Source: an uncultured Oscillospiraceae bacterium
GTDB lineage: Bacteria; Bacillota; Clostridia; Oscillospirales; Oscillospiraceae
Direction of reading: 5' to 3'
Assembly (NCBI GenBank): GCA_910584285.1
Contig: CAJTYK010000047.1
Span: forward strand, 1 to 15,871
DNA length: 15,871 nt
This document shows positions 1 to 8,501 of the stretch, piece after piece. Under the pieces are notes generated by a model, which was not told where the DNA came from, made no database searches, and was given only the letters and a program-made list of their open reading frames with translations. A program made the position numbers and the translations under genes. Each line of letters begins with the position of its first letter. Position 1 is the first letter of the stretch.

Positions 1-721
1 CGGCGGCGTTGTCCCCCGCTCCGGCGCAGACCTTGACGCTCTCGGGTAACCCCAGCTCTTTCGCCACATCGGCTTTCAGGGTTCCCACCGTCTCCCAGCT
101 CTCGTACAGCTTGGGGAGCTGTTCCTCGGTGACGCCGCAAATTTGACACATTTCCCAACTCCACCGTTTGTCCTCCACGTCCAGCAGGAGCATACCGGAG
201 GCATCGGAATAATCGGTGCAGTGCGCCCCGGTGAGCTTGTAGTTGATGTAGTCCTTGGGGAGCATAATTCTGCGGATTTTGGCGAAATTGTCCGGCTCGT
301 TCTCCCGCATCCACAGCAGTTTTGGCGCGGTGAAGCCCGCGAAGGCGATGTTGGCGGTATAACGGCTCAGCTTGCCCTTGCCAATCTCGTTGTTGAGATA
401 GTCCACCTCTTTGGCCGTCCGCCCGTCATTCCACAGGATGGCGGGGCGGATGATCTCATCGTTCTCATCCAACGCCACCAGACCGTGCATCTGGCCGCCA
501 GCGCCAATGCCAGCGACTTGGGTGGCATCGAAGCCGCGCAGCAGCTCGGGTATGCCCTCGGTCACCGCCCGCCACCAGTCGTCCGGGTTCTGCTCCGACC
601 AGCCGGGGTGGGGGAAGGACAGGGGGTATTCCTTTGTGACCTCGCTGAGCACCGCGCCGCTCCCGTCCACCAGCAGCAGCTTGCAGGCGGAGGTGCCAAG
701 ATCAATGCCAATATAGAGCAT
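1..721 (-). CDS. xylB: Xylulokinase, N-terminal half (C-terminus beyond left edge)
   Basis: FGGY-family sugar kinase that phosphorylates D-xylulose to xylulose 5-phosphate with ATP in the cytoplasm, the entry to the pentose-phosphate pathway. The first 240 residues are present; the family is usually about 490-500 residues. Visible signs are the N-terminal phosphate-loop motif YIGIDLGTS (residues 3-11), the substrate-site motif GQMHGLV followed by RPAILWNDGRT, and GAGDNAA at the window edge, whose Asp237 matches the catalytic base of XylB. The ATG at 719-721 follows a strong AAGGAGGA site in the 14-nt gap after the GH2 gene, so it is probably the last or a late gene of the operon. Its presence suggests that the operon's glycosidases release xylose or arabinose. 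The family is certain; xylulose rather than another ketose is very likely from the GQMHGLV/ILWND motifs. Confidence 0.93.
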   Translation of the reverse strand, partial: MLYIGIDLGTSACKLLLVDGSGAVLSEVTKEYPLSFPHPGWSEQNPDDWWRAVTEGIPELLRGFDATQVAGIGAGGQMHGLVALDENDEIIRPAILWNDGRTAKEVDYLNNEIGKGKLSRYTANIAFAGFTAPKLLWMRENEPDNFAKIRRIMLPKDYINYKLTGAHCTDYSDASGMLLLDVEDKRWSWEMCQICGVTEEQLPKLYESWETVGTLKADVAKELGLPESVKVCAGAGDNAA

Positions 722-735
722 ACTGTCATCCTCCT

Positions 736-3138
736 TCAGCGGATCACAGGGATGGTAACACTCCCTGCGTATCTGCCGTCTGTAACAGCCAGGGTGAGTT
801 CCGCACCTTCTCCCGCTTGTACGACAGCCAGAGCCTCACCGTAATAGGTGTCGGTACGGTCTGTGGTGTAGCCGGTCTCATTGTAAGGGCACGCGCTGCC
901 CAGGCCCAGCAGCCTGCCGCCTGTCACCTTCACGCTGAGGATACCCCGCTCCAGCGGCTTGATGACACCGCTTTCGTCGGTGTATTGCAGTCTGATATGG
1001 CACAGGTGGCCCGGCTCCACGTCGCCCTCCTCGGGTACGGCCCGCAGCTGTGTTTCCGGGGATGCGGTGCGCAGGGAGCAGCGCCCCAGCTCCTGCCCAT
1101 GGCTGTCATAGCTCACCGCTTCCACCGTGCCGTCCTCATAGGTGCAGCGGAATTTGGCCATGCAGTCATTTTTCAGCTCCTTTTTGCCCACGCGTTTGCC
1201 GTTCACCAGCAGCTCCACGCTGTGGGCACGGGCGTAGACCTCCACGTTGGCGCGCTTGCCCGCGCAGCCCCGCCAGCTCCAGGAGGGGATGGCGTTGGAC
1301 ATTTTCCAGGCGGAGGGGGAGTGCTTGTCACCGGTGTGGTTCACCGGGCACACGGCGATGTATGGGCCCTTGTCCCGCTCCAGGGCCACCCGGGTGTACA
1401 GCGCCTCACCCAGAGGCAGGCCCGTCAGGTCGATCCGGCCCGAGCCCGCGGACACCCAGCCCACGCCGTGGCCAAAGTCCGGCGCGTAGTCCTGGTACTC
1501 CCAGGAGCCGATGCCCACCTCGCCCAGGTAGTCCATACCTGCCCACACAAAGTCGCCCACGATTCGGAGCTCTTTTTTCGCCAGTTCCCGGAACCGGTAG
1601 GCATCGGAGCAGAAGGTCTCGCTGCCCAGGATCAGCCGGTTCGGGTACTTTTTCAGGTCGCCCTCATAGCGGAAGATGCCATAGTTGTATCCCGCCACGT
1701 CCATATTGGCGAAGGCGTCCCGGGTTCGCCAGTCACAGGGGGGGAGGGTGGCCCCCAGCTTCATGAAGTTGTCCCCAAACAGCCCCGCCATGTTGTTGAA
1801 AAACTCGCTGCCCACCGCCTTCTTTTTCTTGGGCGCTGCCCCGGCGGCTTTCAGCTTTTCCGCCTTTTCGGCCTCTTTTTTTGCCTTCTCGTCGCTGTAG
1901 ACGCCAAAGCCGACAGAGGACAGGAAATTGAAAAAGATGTTCACGCCGCAGGTGACGGGCCTGGTTTCGTCCAGCTGGTGAAGATAATTGGTTAAGTCGG
2001 CGGTGAGCTTGATGCCCTTTTTCTGGGCGGTCTCGGACACCTCGTTGCCGGTGGAATAGAGGATCACCGACGGGTGGTTGTAGTCCTTGTCCACCATGTC
2101 CTTCAAATCCTGCTTCCACCACTCCATGAAGTAATCCACATAATCATGTTCCGTCTTATGGATGTACCAATGGTCGATGTACTCGTCCATCACCAGCACG
2201 CCCAGGTGGTCGCAGGCGTCCAGCAGGAACTTGGAGCAGGGGTTGTGGGCGGAGCGGACGGCGTTGTAGCCGTTTTCCTTCAAAATGCGGATCTTGCGCC
2301 ACTCCGCGTCCTCGTAGCAGCAGGCCCCCAGCACACCGTTGTCGTGGTGGATGCAGGCCCCCTGGACAATGACCCGCTCCCCGTTGAGCAGCAGACCGCG
2401 GCGGCCCCACTCCAGGGTGCGCAGACCGAAGGTTTCCACCACCTCATCCGTCCCAAATCTCACCTGGCAGGCATAGAGCTGCGGATCATCCAGACTCCAG
2501 GGCTTAGCCCCTTCCAGGGTCATGGCAAATGTAAACTGCCCCTTGGTCTCCCCGGAGGCGGCGGCCAGCTCCCGTCCGCCGTCCAGGACGGCCACGGACA
2601 CCGGCCCCGCACCCTCCGTCTCCACCCGCACCTCGATCTGGGCCGGATCCAGGGATAGCGTGCGGATCTTCACCCCGTTGAGCTTGATGTGCTCCCGACC
2701 CGCCGTCCACAAGACAACAGGCCGGTAAATGCCCGCGCCGGAGTACCAGCGGGAATTGGGCTGGTCGGCGTTGCGGGCGATGACCTCCAAGGTATTTTCC
2801 GCCTCCACCCGCAGCTTCCCCGTCAGCTCCACATAGAAGTTGGTGTAGCCGTAGGGCCGGAAAGCCAGCTTTTCCCCGTTGAGCCACACCTCGGCGTTGT
2901 GGTACACGCCCTCAAACTCCAACACAGCGCATTGATCCGTCAGCGCTCTGTCCGGCGTAAAAACCTTGGTGTAGAGATAGTCCCGCCCCTCGTACCAGCC
3001 GGTGTTGACGCCGCCGGCGGACAACTCCGTCCGGGGCTCAGACAGCATGGCGTCGTGCGGAAGTGTTACGGATGCGCCGGGGCCATCGTCCTCCAGGTGT
3101 TTCCACCGCCAGCCGTCATTAAATTGGTTCGCTCTCAT
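736..3138 (-). CDS. Glycoside hydrolase family 2 enzyme, copy B (GH2-B)
   Basis: Retaining exo-glycosidase of 800 residues without a signal peptide, so cytoplasmic. An N-terminal sugar-binding jelly roll (about 1-145, with PNSRWYSGAGIYR at 127-139) is followed by an immunoglobulin-like domain and a TIM barrel starting near QGACIHHDNGVLG (259-271). The acid/base is Glu366 in STGNEVSE and the nucleophile Glu507 in ILGSETF. Residues 617-655 (PSWSW...VELLVNGKRVG) resemble the DUF4982-type domain and a last beta-domain follows. A Lys/Glu/Ala-rich insert (416-442) lies between the two catalytic residues. The start codon ATG overlaps the end of the upstream GH43 gene by 20 nt and has AAAGGGGA in front of it. 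The Asn-Lys signature of beta-glucuronidase was not seen. The substrate could be a beta-galactoside, another beta-glycoside or an arabinopyranoside; sequence alone does not decide. Confidence 0.9.
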   Translation of the reverse strand: MRANQFNDGWRWKHLEDDGPGASVTLPHDAMLSEPRTELSAGGVNTGWYEGRDYLYTKVFTPDRALTDQCAVLEFEGVYHNAEVWLNGEKLAFRPYGYTNFYVELTGKLRVEAENTLEVIARNADQPNSRWYSGAGIYRPVVLWTAGREHIKLNGVKIRTLSLDPAQIEVRVETEGAGPVSVAVLDGGRELAAASGETKGQFTFAMTLEGAKPWSLDDPQLYACQVRFGTDEVVETFGLRTLEWGRRGLLLNGERVIVQGACIHHDNGVLGACCYEDAEWRKIRILKENGYNAVRSAHNPCSKFLLDACDHLGVLVMDEYIDHWYIHKTEHDYVDYFMEWWKQDLKDMVDKDYNHPSVILYSTGNEVSETAQKKGIKLTADLTNYLHQLDETRPVTCGVNIFFNFLSSVGFGVYSDEKAKKEAEKAEKLKAAGAAPKKKKAVGSEFFNNMAGLFGDNFMKLGATLPPCDWRTRDAFANMDVAGYNYGIFRYEGDLKKYPNRLILGSETFCSDAYRFRELAKKELRIVGDFVWAGMDYLGEVGIGSWEYQDYAPDFGHGVGWVSAGSGRIDLTGLPLGEALYTRVALERDKGPYIAVCPVNHTGDKHSPSAWKMSNAIPSWSWRGCAGKRANVEVYARAHSVELLVNGKRVGKKELKNDCMAKFRCTYEDGTVEAVSYDSHGQELGRCSLRTASPETQLRAVPEEGDVEPGHLCHIRLQYTDESGVIKPLERGILSVKVTGGRLLGLGSACPYNETGYTTDRTDTYYGEALAVVQAGEGAELTLAVTDGRYAGSVTIPVIR

Positions 3139-4591
3139 TTTGATCCCCTTTCAGAGAGAAGAAGTGAAAATGGACGCTTCCCTTCCCGCAAAATTTGAAA
3201 TACAGCGCCCGCTTCCCGTCAGCCATGGCGCAGGGAGCGTGGAACTCCGCCCGTCCGCCGGTCAGCTTCAGCTGGATGCGCGCCGATACCGTTTGAAAGT
3301 CCGGCCGGTCGGAGAGCAGGAATTCCCCCTCCGCCGCGCCGCTCAATTCCACCGATACCGTTTTGAGCTCCCTGATGTCAAAATACTTGAAGCCTGCCAC
3401 AGCGCCGTTTCGCATATTGGCGATGTACTGGCCGCCGTCCCCCTCCTGGTCTTTTCCGGTCTGGGTAAAAAAGGGGTGGGCGGCAAAGGCCCTCCGGGGG
3501 CTGGGGCAGTCGTACCGCCCCACCCCGTCCCTGCTCCACAGGTTGCAGGCAATATAGGCCGGGTAGCGCCCAATGCCTCGCAGCGGCCCGCCGTTCAGCC
3601 CGCAGGAGGTCACTTCCGCCTGCCGGAAGGAGCCGTCGGGGCTGCGAACCAGCTTTTCCGCGCAGGCCTGACGGGAATAGGAGTGGCGGTTGGTCTGCCG
3701 GTGGTAGAAGATATACCAGTCCTCCCCGATGTTCAGCAGCCCGCCGTGGGTATTGCCCAGGTAGTTCAGGCCCTTTCGCTCGTCCTCGTTGCCGTCCAGG
3801 AACAGGTCACCCTGGCTCACCAGCGTGCCTCCGAAGGTGAAGCCGCCGTCGGGCCGGCCGCTGACCGCATAGCACAGCTCGTGGTTGTGCCGGGAGGAGT
3901 AGACGAAGATGTACTTGTCCCCGTCCTTGCGGATGGAGCTGGCCTCGAAAAACTCGTGGTTGGAGAAGGAGCCGGGGCCTTCCTTGGGAAAGATCACCCG
4001 GGGCTCCCCCTTGATGGTGAGCATATCCCGCTCCAGCTCCACCACCGTGCCGCCGTCATTGCGCAGCTTCTTGAAGCCGGTGACGAAGGCGGGCGTGGGC
4101 GTATAAAACCCGGAGTACAGCCAGATCCGCCCGTCGTCGTCCGCCAGCACACCGGGGTCGAAGGGGAACTGGTCGCCCTTCCGCCGTCCCCAGACAGTGC
4201 CGTTGGGATAATGGACATGGCCAAGGAATTGGTATTTCCCTGCCGGGGTGTCACAGACGGCCACCCCCATAATCCCCATGAAGTCAAAAGCGTAGTAGAG
4301 GTAATACCGCCCGTCCGCCCCCCGGCACACGTCAGGGGCGAACAGCAGCCGCAGGCCCAGCTTATTTTTCGGATCCTGGTTCTTGTGGTAGATCACGCCC
4401 TCATACCGCCAGTCGGACAGGTCGTCCACCGGGGCGGACCAGCACACGTAGTCGTTGACGCAGAAGATGGGCGCGTTGAACCTGTCGTGGGAGCCGTAGA
4501 CGTAGACCCGGTTTTCAAACACATGGGGCTCGCCGTCCGGGATATACTCCCAGCTGGGGAGATAGGGGTTGAACGCCTGCTTTGTTTTCAC
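3119..4591 (-). CDS. Glycoside hydrolase family 43 enzyme, copy B (GH43-B)
   Basis: Predicted inverting arabinofuranosidase/xylosidase-type enzyme, 490 residues from the chosen start, with no signal peptide. The five-bladed propeller shows the three expected acids: base Asp19 in EYIPDGEP, pKa-modulating Asp145 in FPFDPGVL followed by DDDGRIWLY, and general acid Glu216 in FFEASSI. A small C-terminal beta-domain (about 390-482, MRNGAVAGFKYFD ... ALYFKFCGKG) resembles the CBM6-like accessory domain of this group. The start is GTG at 4589-4591 because AGGGGG lies 6 nt upstream and the protein then lines up with copy A at NPYLPSWEYIPD; a longer frame up to 4684 would overlap the transporter gene and adds low-complexity sequence. 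It begins 11 nt after the transporter and overlaps the next GH2 gene by 20 nt. Exact linkage and sugar are unknown. Confidence 0.88.
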   Translation of the reverse strand: MKTKQAFNPYLPSWEYIPDGEPHVFENRVYVYGSHDRFNAPIFCVNDYVCWSAPVDDLSDWRYEGVIYHKNQDPKNKLGLRLLFAPDVCRGADGRYYLYYAFDFMGIMGVAVCDTPAGKYQFLGHVHYPNGTVWGRRKGDQFPFDPGVLADDDGRIWLYSGFYTPTPAFVTGFKKLRNDGGTVVELERDMLTIKGEPRVIFPKEGPGSFSNHEFFEASSIRKDGDKYIFVYSSRHNHELCYAVSGRPDGGFTFGGTLVSQGDLFLDGNEDERKGLNYLGNTHGGLLNIGEDWYIFYHRQTNRHSYSRQACAEKLVRSPDGSFRQAEVTSCGLNGGPLRGIGRYPAYIACNLWSRDGVGRYDCPSPRRAFAAHPFFTQTGKDQEGDGGQYIANMRNGAVAGFKYFDIRELKTVSVELSGAAEGEFLLSDRPDFQTVSARIQLKLTGGRAEFHAPCAMADGKRALYFKFCGKGSVHFHFFSLKGDQNESEPI

Positions 4592-4594
4592 GCC

Positions 4595-4605
4595 GCGCCC
4601 CCTCA
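4595..4605 (-). promoter_or_regulatory. Shared stop/Shine-Dalgarno junction deciding the GH43-B start
   Basis: On the minus strand TGAGGGGGCGC combines the transporter stop codon (TGA) with a G-rich ribosome-binding site (AGGGGG, 4598-4603) placed 6 nt before the GTG start of GH43-B. The same 11 bases occur at 8494-8504, where they combine the stop of the deacetylase gene with the ribosome-binding site of GH2-A. The arrangement suggests translational coupling and supports the short start of both downstream genes. Confidence 0.65.
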
Positions 4606-6066
4606 CTTTTTGCGCTCCGCGATGGTCTTTTGTTCCTCGGGGAGGTTTTTCTCCACCGTCCACAGCAGCATCAGCACCGCGCACAGGGCGTAGGCGATGG
4701 TCTCGATCCAGATATAGCTCACCGTGATGGCCCCCTGGGCCGCGGCGGTCTGCCCCGCGGTGCCCAGGGCCACGTCGGCCCCCTGGGCATAGCCGCTGCC
4801 GTTCAGGATGGCGCTGAAAATCGCGTTGCAGATGGGGGTGGCGGCCACCATGATGGAGCTGTAGATGGACATGGTAAGCCCGTCTGTGCGGATGCCGCTC
4901 TCAAATTCGATGTGGTCGATGACGTCCGCCAGCATGGCCAAAATCAGGTAGCACGCCGGGGCGGAACCCAGGCACTTGATCGCCACGCCGATGGCCACCG
5001 GGACGATCTGGCCCTGCCCCATCCCGGCAATGACACCGCCGATGACGCCGACCACCATGCCGATGATGGTGACGGTGCGCTTGCCGAATTTGTTGGCCAA
5101 CGGCACCACCAGCGCCGCCGCCACCGCCATGGGGATGGCCCCCAGCACTGCCAGCAGGGATTGGGACGCGCCCCAGGCGTCGGCGGAGCCAAAGAAGGTG
5201 TTGTCCAGCACCCACTTGCAGAAGAAAGCCATGGAGCCGTTCTTCATGGCCCCGCTCCACTGGAAGCCCATGTAAAAGACAATGGTGATCCACCACCACT
5301 TTTCGCTGGTCACAGCCTTGAGCTGTTCCCCCAGGGTGGCCGTTTTGTCCTGGGCGTCGCTGCCGGCTGTGCCCATGCTCTCCTCCGTGACCCGCTCCCG
5401 GGTGAACTTAAACTGGAGGAAGATGGTCAGGGCGGTGAAGATGGCCACGGCCAGCATGGTCATGAACCAAAGCCCCTGGTTCTCCTTCAGGGCGAAGGAT
5501 ACCAGCATAGGGAACACCATGGAGCCCACACCCATAACCCCCAGGCCCGCCACGTTGGTGAAGGAAGCCAGGGCAGCCCGCTGCTTGCTGTCCCGGGTGG
5601 ACACAGGGATCAGGGTGGAGTTGGCGGTGTTGTAGATGGGATACGCCACCGCGTAGTAGAGATTATAGGCGATGGCGATCCACATCATCTTTGCCGCAGG
5701 GCTCTGGAACGGGACGATGAACATGAGCACGCTGGCCACGCTCAGCGTCAGCGCGGACAACAGCACCCAGGGTCGGGCCTTGCCCGCCAGGGCCTTTGTG
5801 CGCTCAATAAGCTGGCCCACCACAAGGTTGGCCGCCACGATCAGGATGGTGGAAAACAGCTGTAACCCGGTGAGGAAGCTCAAATCCAGCTTGAGCACAT
5901 CGGTGAAGTAGTTTTGCAGGATGCTGGTGAAGATGCCGGAGGACAGCAGCGCCCCGAAGGGGCCGATGAAGTAGCCCAGCAGCATTTCCGGCAGCTTTAC
6001 GCTCTGGGATCTCACCAGCGAGCTGGTGAGGGGGGTGTTCCAGAAGCCAGTTTCTTTTTTGTCCAT
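4603..6066 (-). CDS. GPH-type (MFS) sugar transporter 1 of the operon
   Basis: Polytopic membrane protein of 487 residues, about 12 predicted helices, of the glycoside-pentoside-hexuronide:cation symporter group. It probably imports the oligosaccharide or glycoside that the neighbouring cytoplasmic enzymes break down. The family is shown by the N-terminal YFTDVLKL segment and by the helix 2-3 loop GQLIERTKALAGKARPW (84-100). Unlike MelB and unlike the second transporter in this window, it lacks the helix-2 aspartates that bind the coupling cation: by alignment Ile76 and Asn80 stand at MelB Asp55 and Asp59, and Tyr142 at Asp124. The start ATG (6064-6066) has AGAAGGGA upstream. It lies 21 nt after GH2-A and 11 nt before GH43-B, so it sits in the middle of the operon. 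Substrate unknown. Confidence 0.88.
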   Translation of the reverse strand: MDKKETGFWNTPLTSSLVRSQSVKLPEMLLGYFIGPFGALLSSGIFTSILQNYFTDVLKLDLSFLTGLQLFSTILIVAANLVVGQLIERTKALAGKARPWVLLSALTLSVASVLMFIVPFQSPAAKMMWIAIAYNLYYAVAYPIYNTANSTLIPVSTRDSKQRAALASFTNVAGLGVMGVGSMVFPMLVSFALKENQGLWFMTMLAVAIFTALTIFLQFKFTRERVTEESMGTAGSDAQDKTATLGEQLKAVTSEKWWWITIVFYMGFQWSGAMKNGSMAFFCKWVLDNTFFGSADAWGASQSLLAVLGAIPMAVAAALVVPLANKFGKRTVTIIGMVVGVIGGVIAGMGQGQIVPVAIGVAIKCLGSAPACYLILAMLADVIDHIEFESGIRTDGLTMSIYSSIMVAATPICNAIFSAILNGSGYAQGADVALGTAGQTAAAQGAITVSYIWIETIAYALCAVLMLLWTVEKNLPEEQKTIAERKK

Positions 6067-6087
6067 AACGTCCCTTCTTTGCTCCGC

Positions 6088-8487
6088 TTAGATCGCGTTC
6101 AGTTCGACCGTCCTGGCCTGCATCCCATCTGCCCGCACAGTCACCGTGATCCCGCCGGGGGCGTCTCCAGCGCGGACAACGGCCAGCGCTTTCCCATAAT
6201 AGGTGGTATGGGTATTGGAGAAGAAGTTCTCCCCCATATTGGGCTTTGCAGAGCCAAGGGCCAGCAGCTCGCCGGCGCCGCTGACCTCCACCGTAACCGC
6301 GGTGTCCTCGGAAGACTTTGTGATCCCGTCCGCGCCGGTCAGGTCGATGCTCAAATAAGCCAGATCCTGCGTCCCCGCCTTCAAGGCGCTCCGATCAGCA
6401 GCCACGCGCAGTTCGCTGGCGCCCTCGGCAGTCTTTATGGAGATGCGGGACAGCTCTTTCCCGGCACTGTCATAGCTGATCGCGGTGATCGTTCCGGGCT
6501 CATAGGCAATGTGTTTGAAGACGGCCTTATACTCCTTTGTCTTTTTCTTCCCATAGGAACGCCCATTTATGATGAGTTCCGCCGTGTCGCCGTCGGAATA
6601 CACGGTGATCTTGTTCCGCTTCCCCTCGCAGCCGGCCCAGGACCAGCTTGCCACTGCGTCTGTGTCACGCCACATGGACACAGAACCCGTCTCCCCGGCA
6701 TGGGTATACGGTTCCACGCCGATACCGGGGGTGTGATCCAGTCCCCAGGTCAGCCGGTTCCACTGCACCTCGGGGCGGAGCTTTCCGCAGATGTCGATCA
6801 CGCCGCAGCCGCCGGAAATGATAGGCGCGTCCTGACCGGGATTCTTGAAGCTTTTGTAGCGGACCGTGCCGATGCCGGACTCCCCCAGGTAGTCCCAGCC
6901 GGTCCACATGAAGTCGCCGATGACATAGGGGAGCTTTTTCACCAGCTGCCAGTTGTGATAGAGGTTTTTGGGCAGGGTCTCGGAGCCGACGATAACCCGA
7001 TCCGGATGAAGTGTGCCGTCCTTCTCATACCGGGAGGCGGCGTAGTTATATCCGCCGATATCCAGGTAGGAGAAGCACACCTTTGTGGCATTATCCGCGG
7101 CGGGCTTGGCGGCCATTTTTTCAATCATCCCCCCGGCCATGTTCATCAGCATATTGAAGAACGCGCTGGTAGGGACATTATCCATGGTCTGACTGCCGTT
7201 CTTGTTCTCTTTCCCGTCCTTTTTGTCGCCGTATATGCCGCCGCCCTTGGCCGACATACTGCACAGCATCAGGTTAACGCCCAGGGTCACAGCCTTCCCC
7301 GGGTCCAGCTTCCGGGCCAGGACGGCCAGCTTTTTGCAGTACTCCTGTCCCTCGGGGATGGCCAGCTCGGAGATCTCGTTCCCGATGGAATTCATGACTA
7401 CGCTGGGGTGGTTGTAGTTTTTGATCACCATGGCAGTGAGATCCCGTTCCCACCACGCCCGGAAATCCTTGTCCGCATAGTCGTAGGGGTTTTTATGCAC
7501 CAGCCAGTTGTCGCAGAATTCATCCATGACATACATACCCAGCTGGTCACAGGCGTCCAGCAGGGCCTTGGACGCCGGGTTATGGGAAGAACGTATCGCG
7601 TTGAAGCCGGCCTCCTTGAGCAGCCGGACGCGGCGGAGTTCAGCAGCTTCAAAGGAGCACGCGCCCAGAATGCCGTTGTCGTGGTGGATGCAGGCGCCGC
7701 GAAGCAGCGTCTCCTGCCCATTCACGAAGAAACCCTTGACGTTCCAGCTGAGGGTGCGGAAACCAAACCGCTCCTCCGCCGTGTCCACCACCTCGCCGTC
7801 CTTCAGCAGCTCCGTCCGGCACAGATACAGCTCGGGGTGGTCTGCGTCCCAAAGCCGGGGCTGGGAAACGGGGATGTCCACGGAAGCTGTCCCGTCCTTT
7901 ACCGGCGCCTCGGCCTGCGCCGCGGCGCTTCTACCGTCCAGGATGGAGACCCGAACCGTATCGCCGCCGGTGACCGACACCTTCACATGGGCCGTGTCGT
8001 TCCCGGAGGTGGAAATCAACAGGCCGTCCGGGGTAATATGGCTCCGATCCCCAAGGAAAAGGTTTACGTTCCGATAGATCCCGCTCCCGGAATACCAGCG
8101 GGAATTGGGCACCGCTGAGTTGTCGGCAACCACCTTGATCTCATTTTCCTCGCCGTATTTCAGATACTGGTCCAGCGCCACAAAGAAATTGGTATAGCCG
8201 TACCGCTGCTCGGCGGCGAGGGCGCCGTTCACGAACACCTGGGCGTTTTGATAGACCGCCTCAAATTCCAGGACAGCGGACTGCTCCCGCCACTCCTCGG
8301 GCACGGGAAGCCGTTTGATATAGACATAGGCGCGGCCGGGAAAATATCCGCAGGCCCCCGCTGTAGCGGCATCCTTCGAGCGTTTCTCGTACAGCATTGC
8401 GTCATGGGGAAGCGTGACCGGCTTCATAGCCTGCTCCCCGCCCACGGCACTGAACAGCCAGCCCGTGTTAAAGTTTTGTTTTTTCAT
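6088..8487 (-). CDS. Glycoside hydrolase family 2 enzyme, copy A (GH2-A)
   Basis: Second GH2 enzyme, 799 residues from the chosen start, cytoplasmic, with the same domain order as copy B and clearly paralogous to it: both share the blocks NSRWYSGxGIYR, RGAC/QGAC-IHHDNG, NYNHPSV and DYLGExGIG. The acid/base is Glu371 (SIGNEISE) and the nucleophile Glu503 (IVGSETL). The DUF4982-like segment starts near 613 (ASWSWAGC), and the C-terminal domain carries LLALGSAKPN. The insert between the catalytic residues (about 413-470) is Lys/Asn/Gly-rich and differs from that of copy B. The ATG at 8485-8487 is preferred over one six codons upstream, because GAGGGGG precedes it and the longer version would overlap the deacetylase stop. 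The gap to the deacetylase gene is 14 nt. Two copies in one operon suggest related but different substrates or linkages. Confidence 0.89.
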   Translation of the reverse strand: MKKQNFNTGWLFSAVGGEQAMKPVTLPHDAMLYEKRSKDAATAGACGYFPGRAYVYIKRLPVPEEWREQSAVLEFEAVYQNAQVFVNGALAAEQRYGYTNFFVALDQYLKYGEENEIKVVADNSAVPNSRWYSGSGIYRNVNLFLGDRSHITPDGLLISTSGNDTAHVKVSVTGGDTVRVSILDGRSAAAQAEAPVKDGTASVDIPVSQPRLWDADHPELYLCRTELLKDGEVVDTAEERFGFRTLSWNVKGFFVNGQETLLRGACIHHDNGILGACSFEAAELRRVRLLKEAGFNAIRSSHNPASKALLDACDQLGMYVMDEFCDNWLVHKNPYDYADKDFRAWWERDLTAMVIKNYNHPSVVMNSIGNEISELAIPEGQEYCKKLAVLARKLDPGKAVTLGVNLMLCSMSAKGGGIYGDKKDGKENKNGSQTMDNVPTSAFFNMLMNMAGGMIEKMAAKPAADNATKVCFSYLDIGGYNYAASRYEKDGTLHPDRVIVGSETLPKNLYHNWQLVKKLPYVIGDFMWTGWDYLGESGIGTVRYKSFKNPGQDAPIISGGCGVIDICGKLRPEVQWNRLTWGLDHTPGIGVEPYTHAGETGSVSMWRDTDAVASWSWAGCEGKRNKITVYSDGDTAELIINGRSYGKKKTKEYKAVFKHIAYEPGTITAISYDSAGKELSRISIKTAEGASELRVAADRSALKAGTQDLAYLSIDLTGADGITKSSEDTAVTVEVSGAGELLALGSAKPNMGENFFSNTHTTYYGKALAVVRAGDAPGGITVTVRADGMQARTVELNAI

Positions 8488-8501
8488 CTGTCTGCGCCCC
8501 C

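Noticed and set aside
4592..4684. 31-residue N-terminal extension of GH43-B
   Set aside because: It lies wholly within the transporter's last codons and the junction, is low-complexity, and has no counterpart in GH43-A. The GTG at 4591 has a good ribosome-binding site.
3002..4693. Long plus-strand open frame opposite GH43-B (similar ones at 817-1995, 4582-5865 and 5914-8118)
   Set aside because: These are antisense shadows of GC-rich genes. Their translations are low-complexity (Ala/Gly/Val/His-rich), have no family motifs and no ribosome-binding sites, whereas the minus-strand proteins show complete catalytic motifs.
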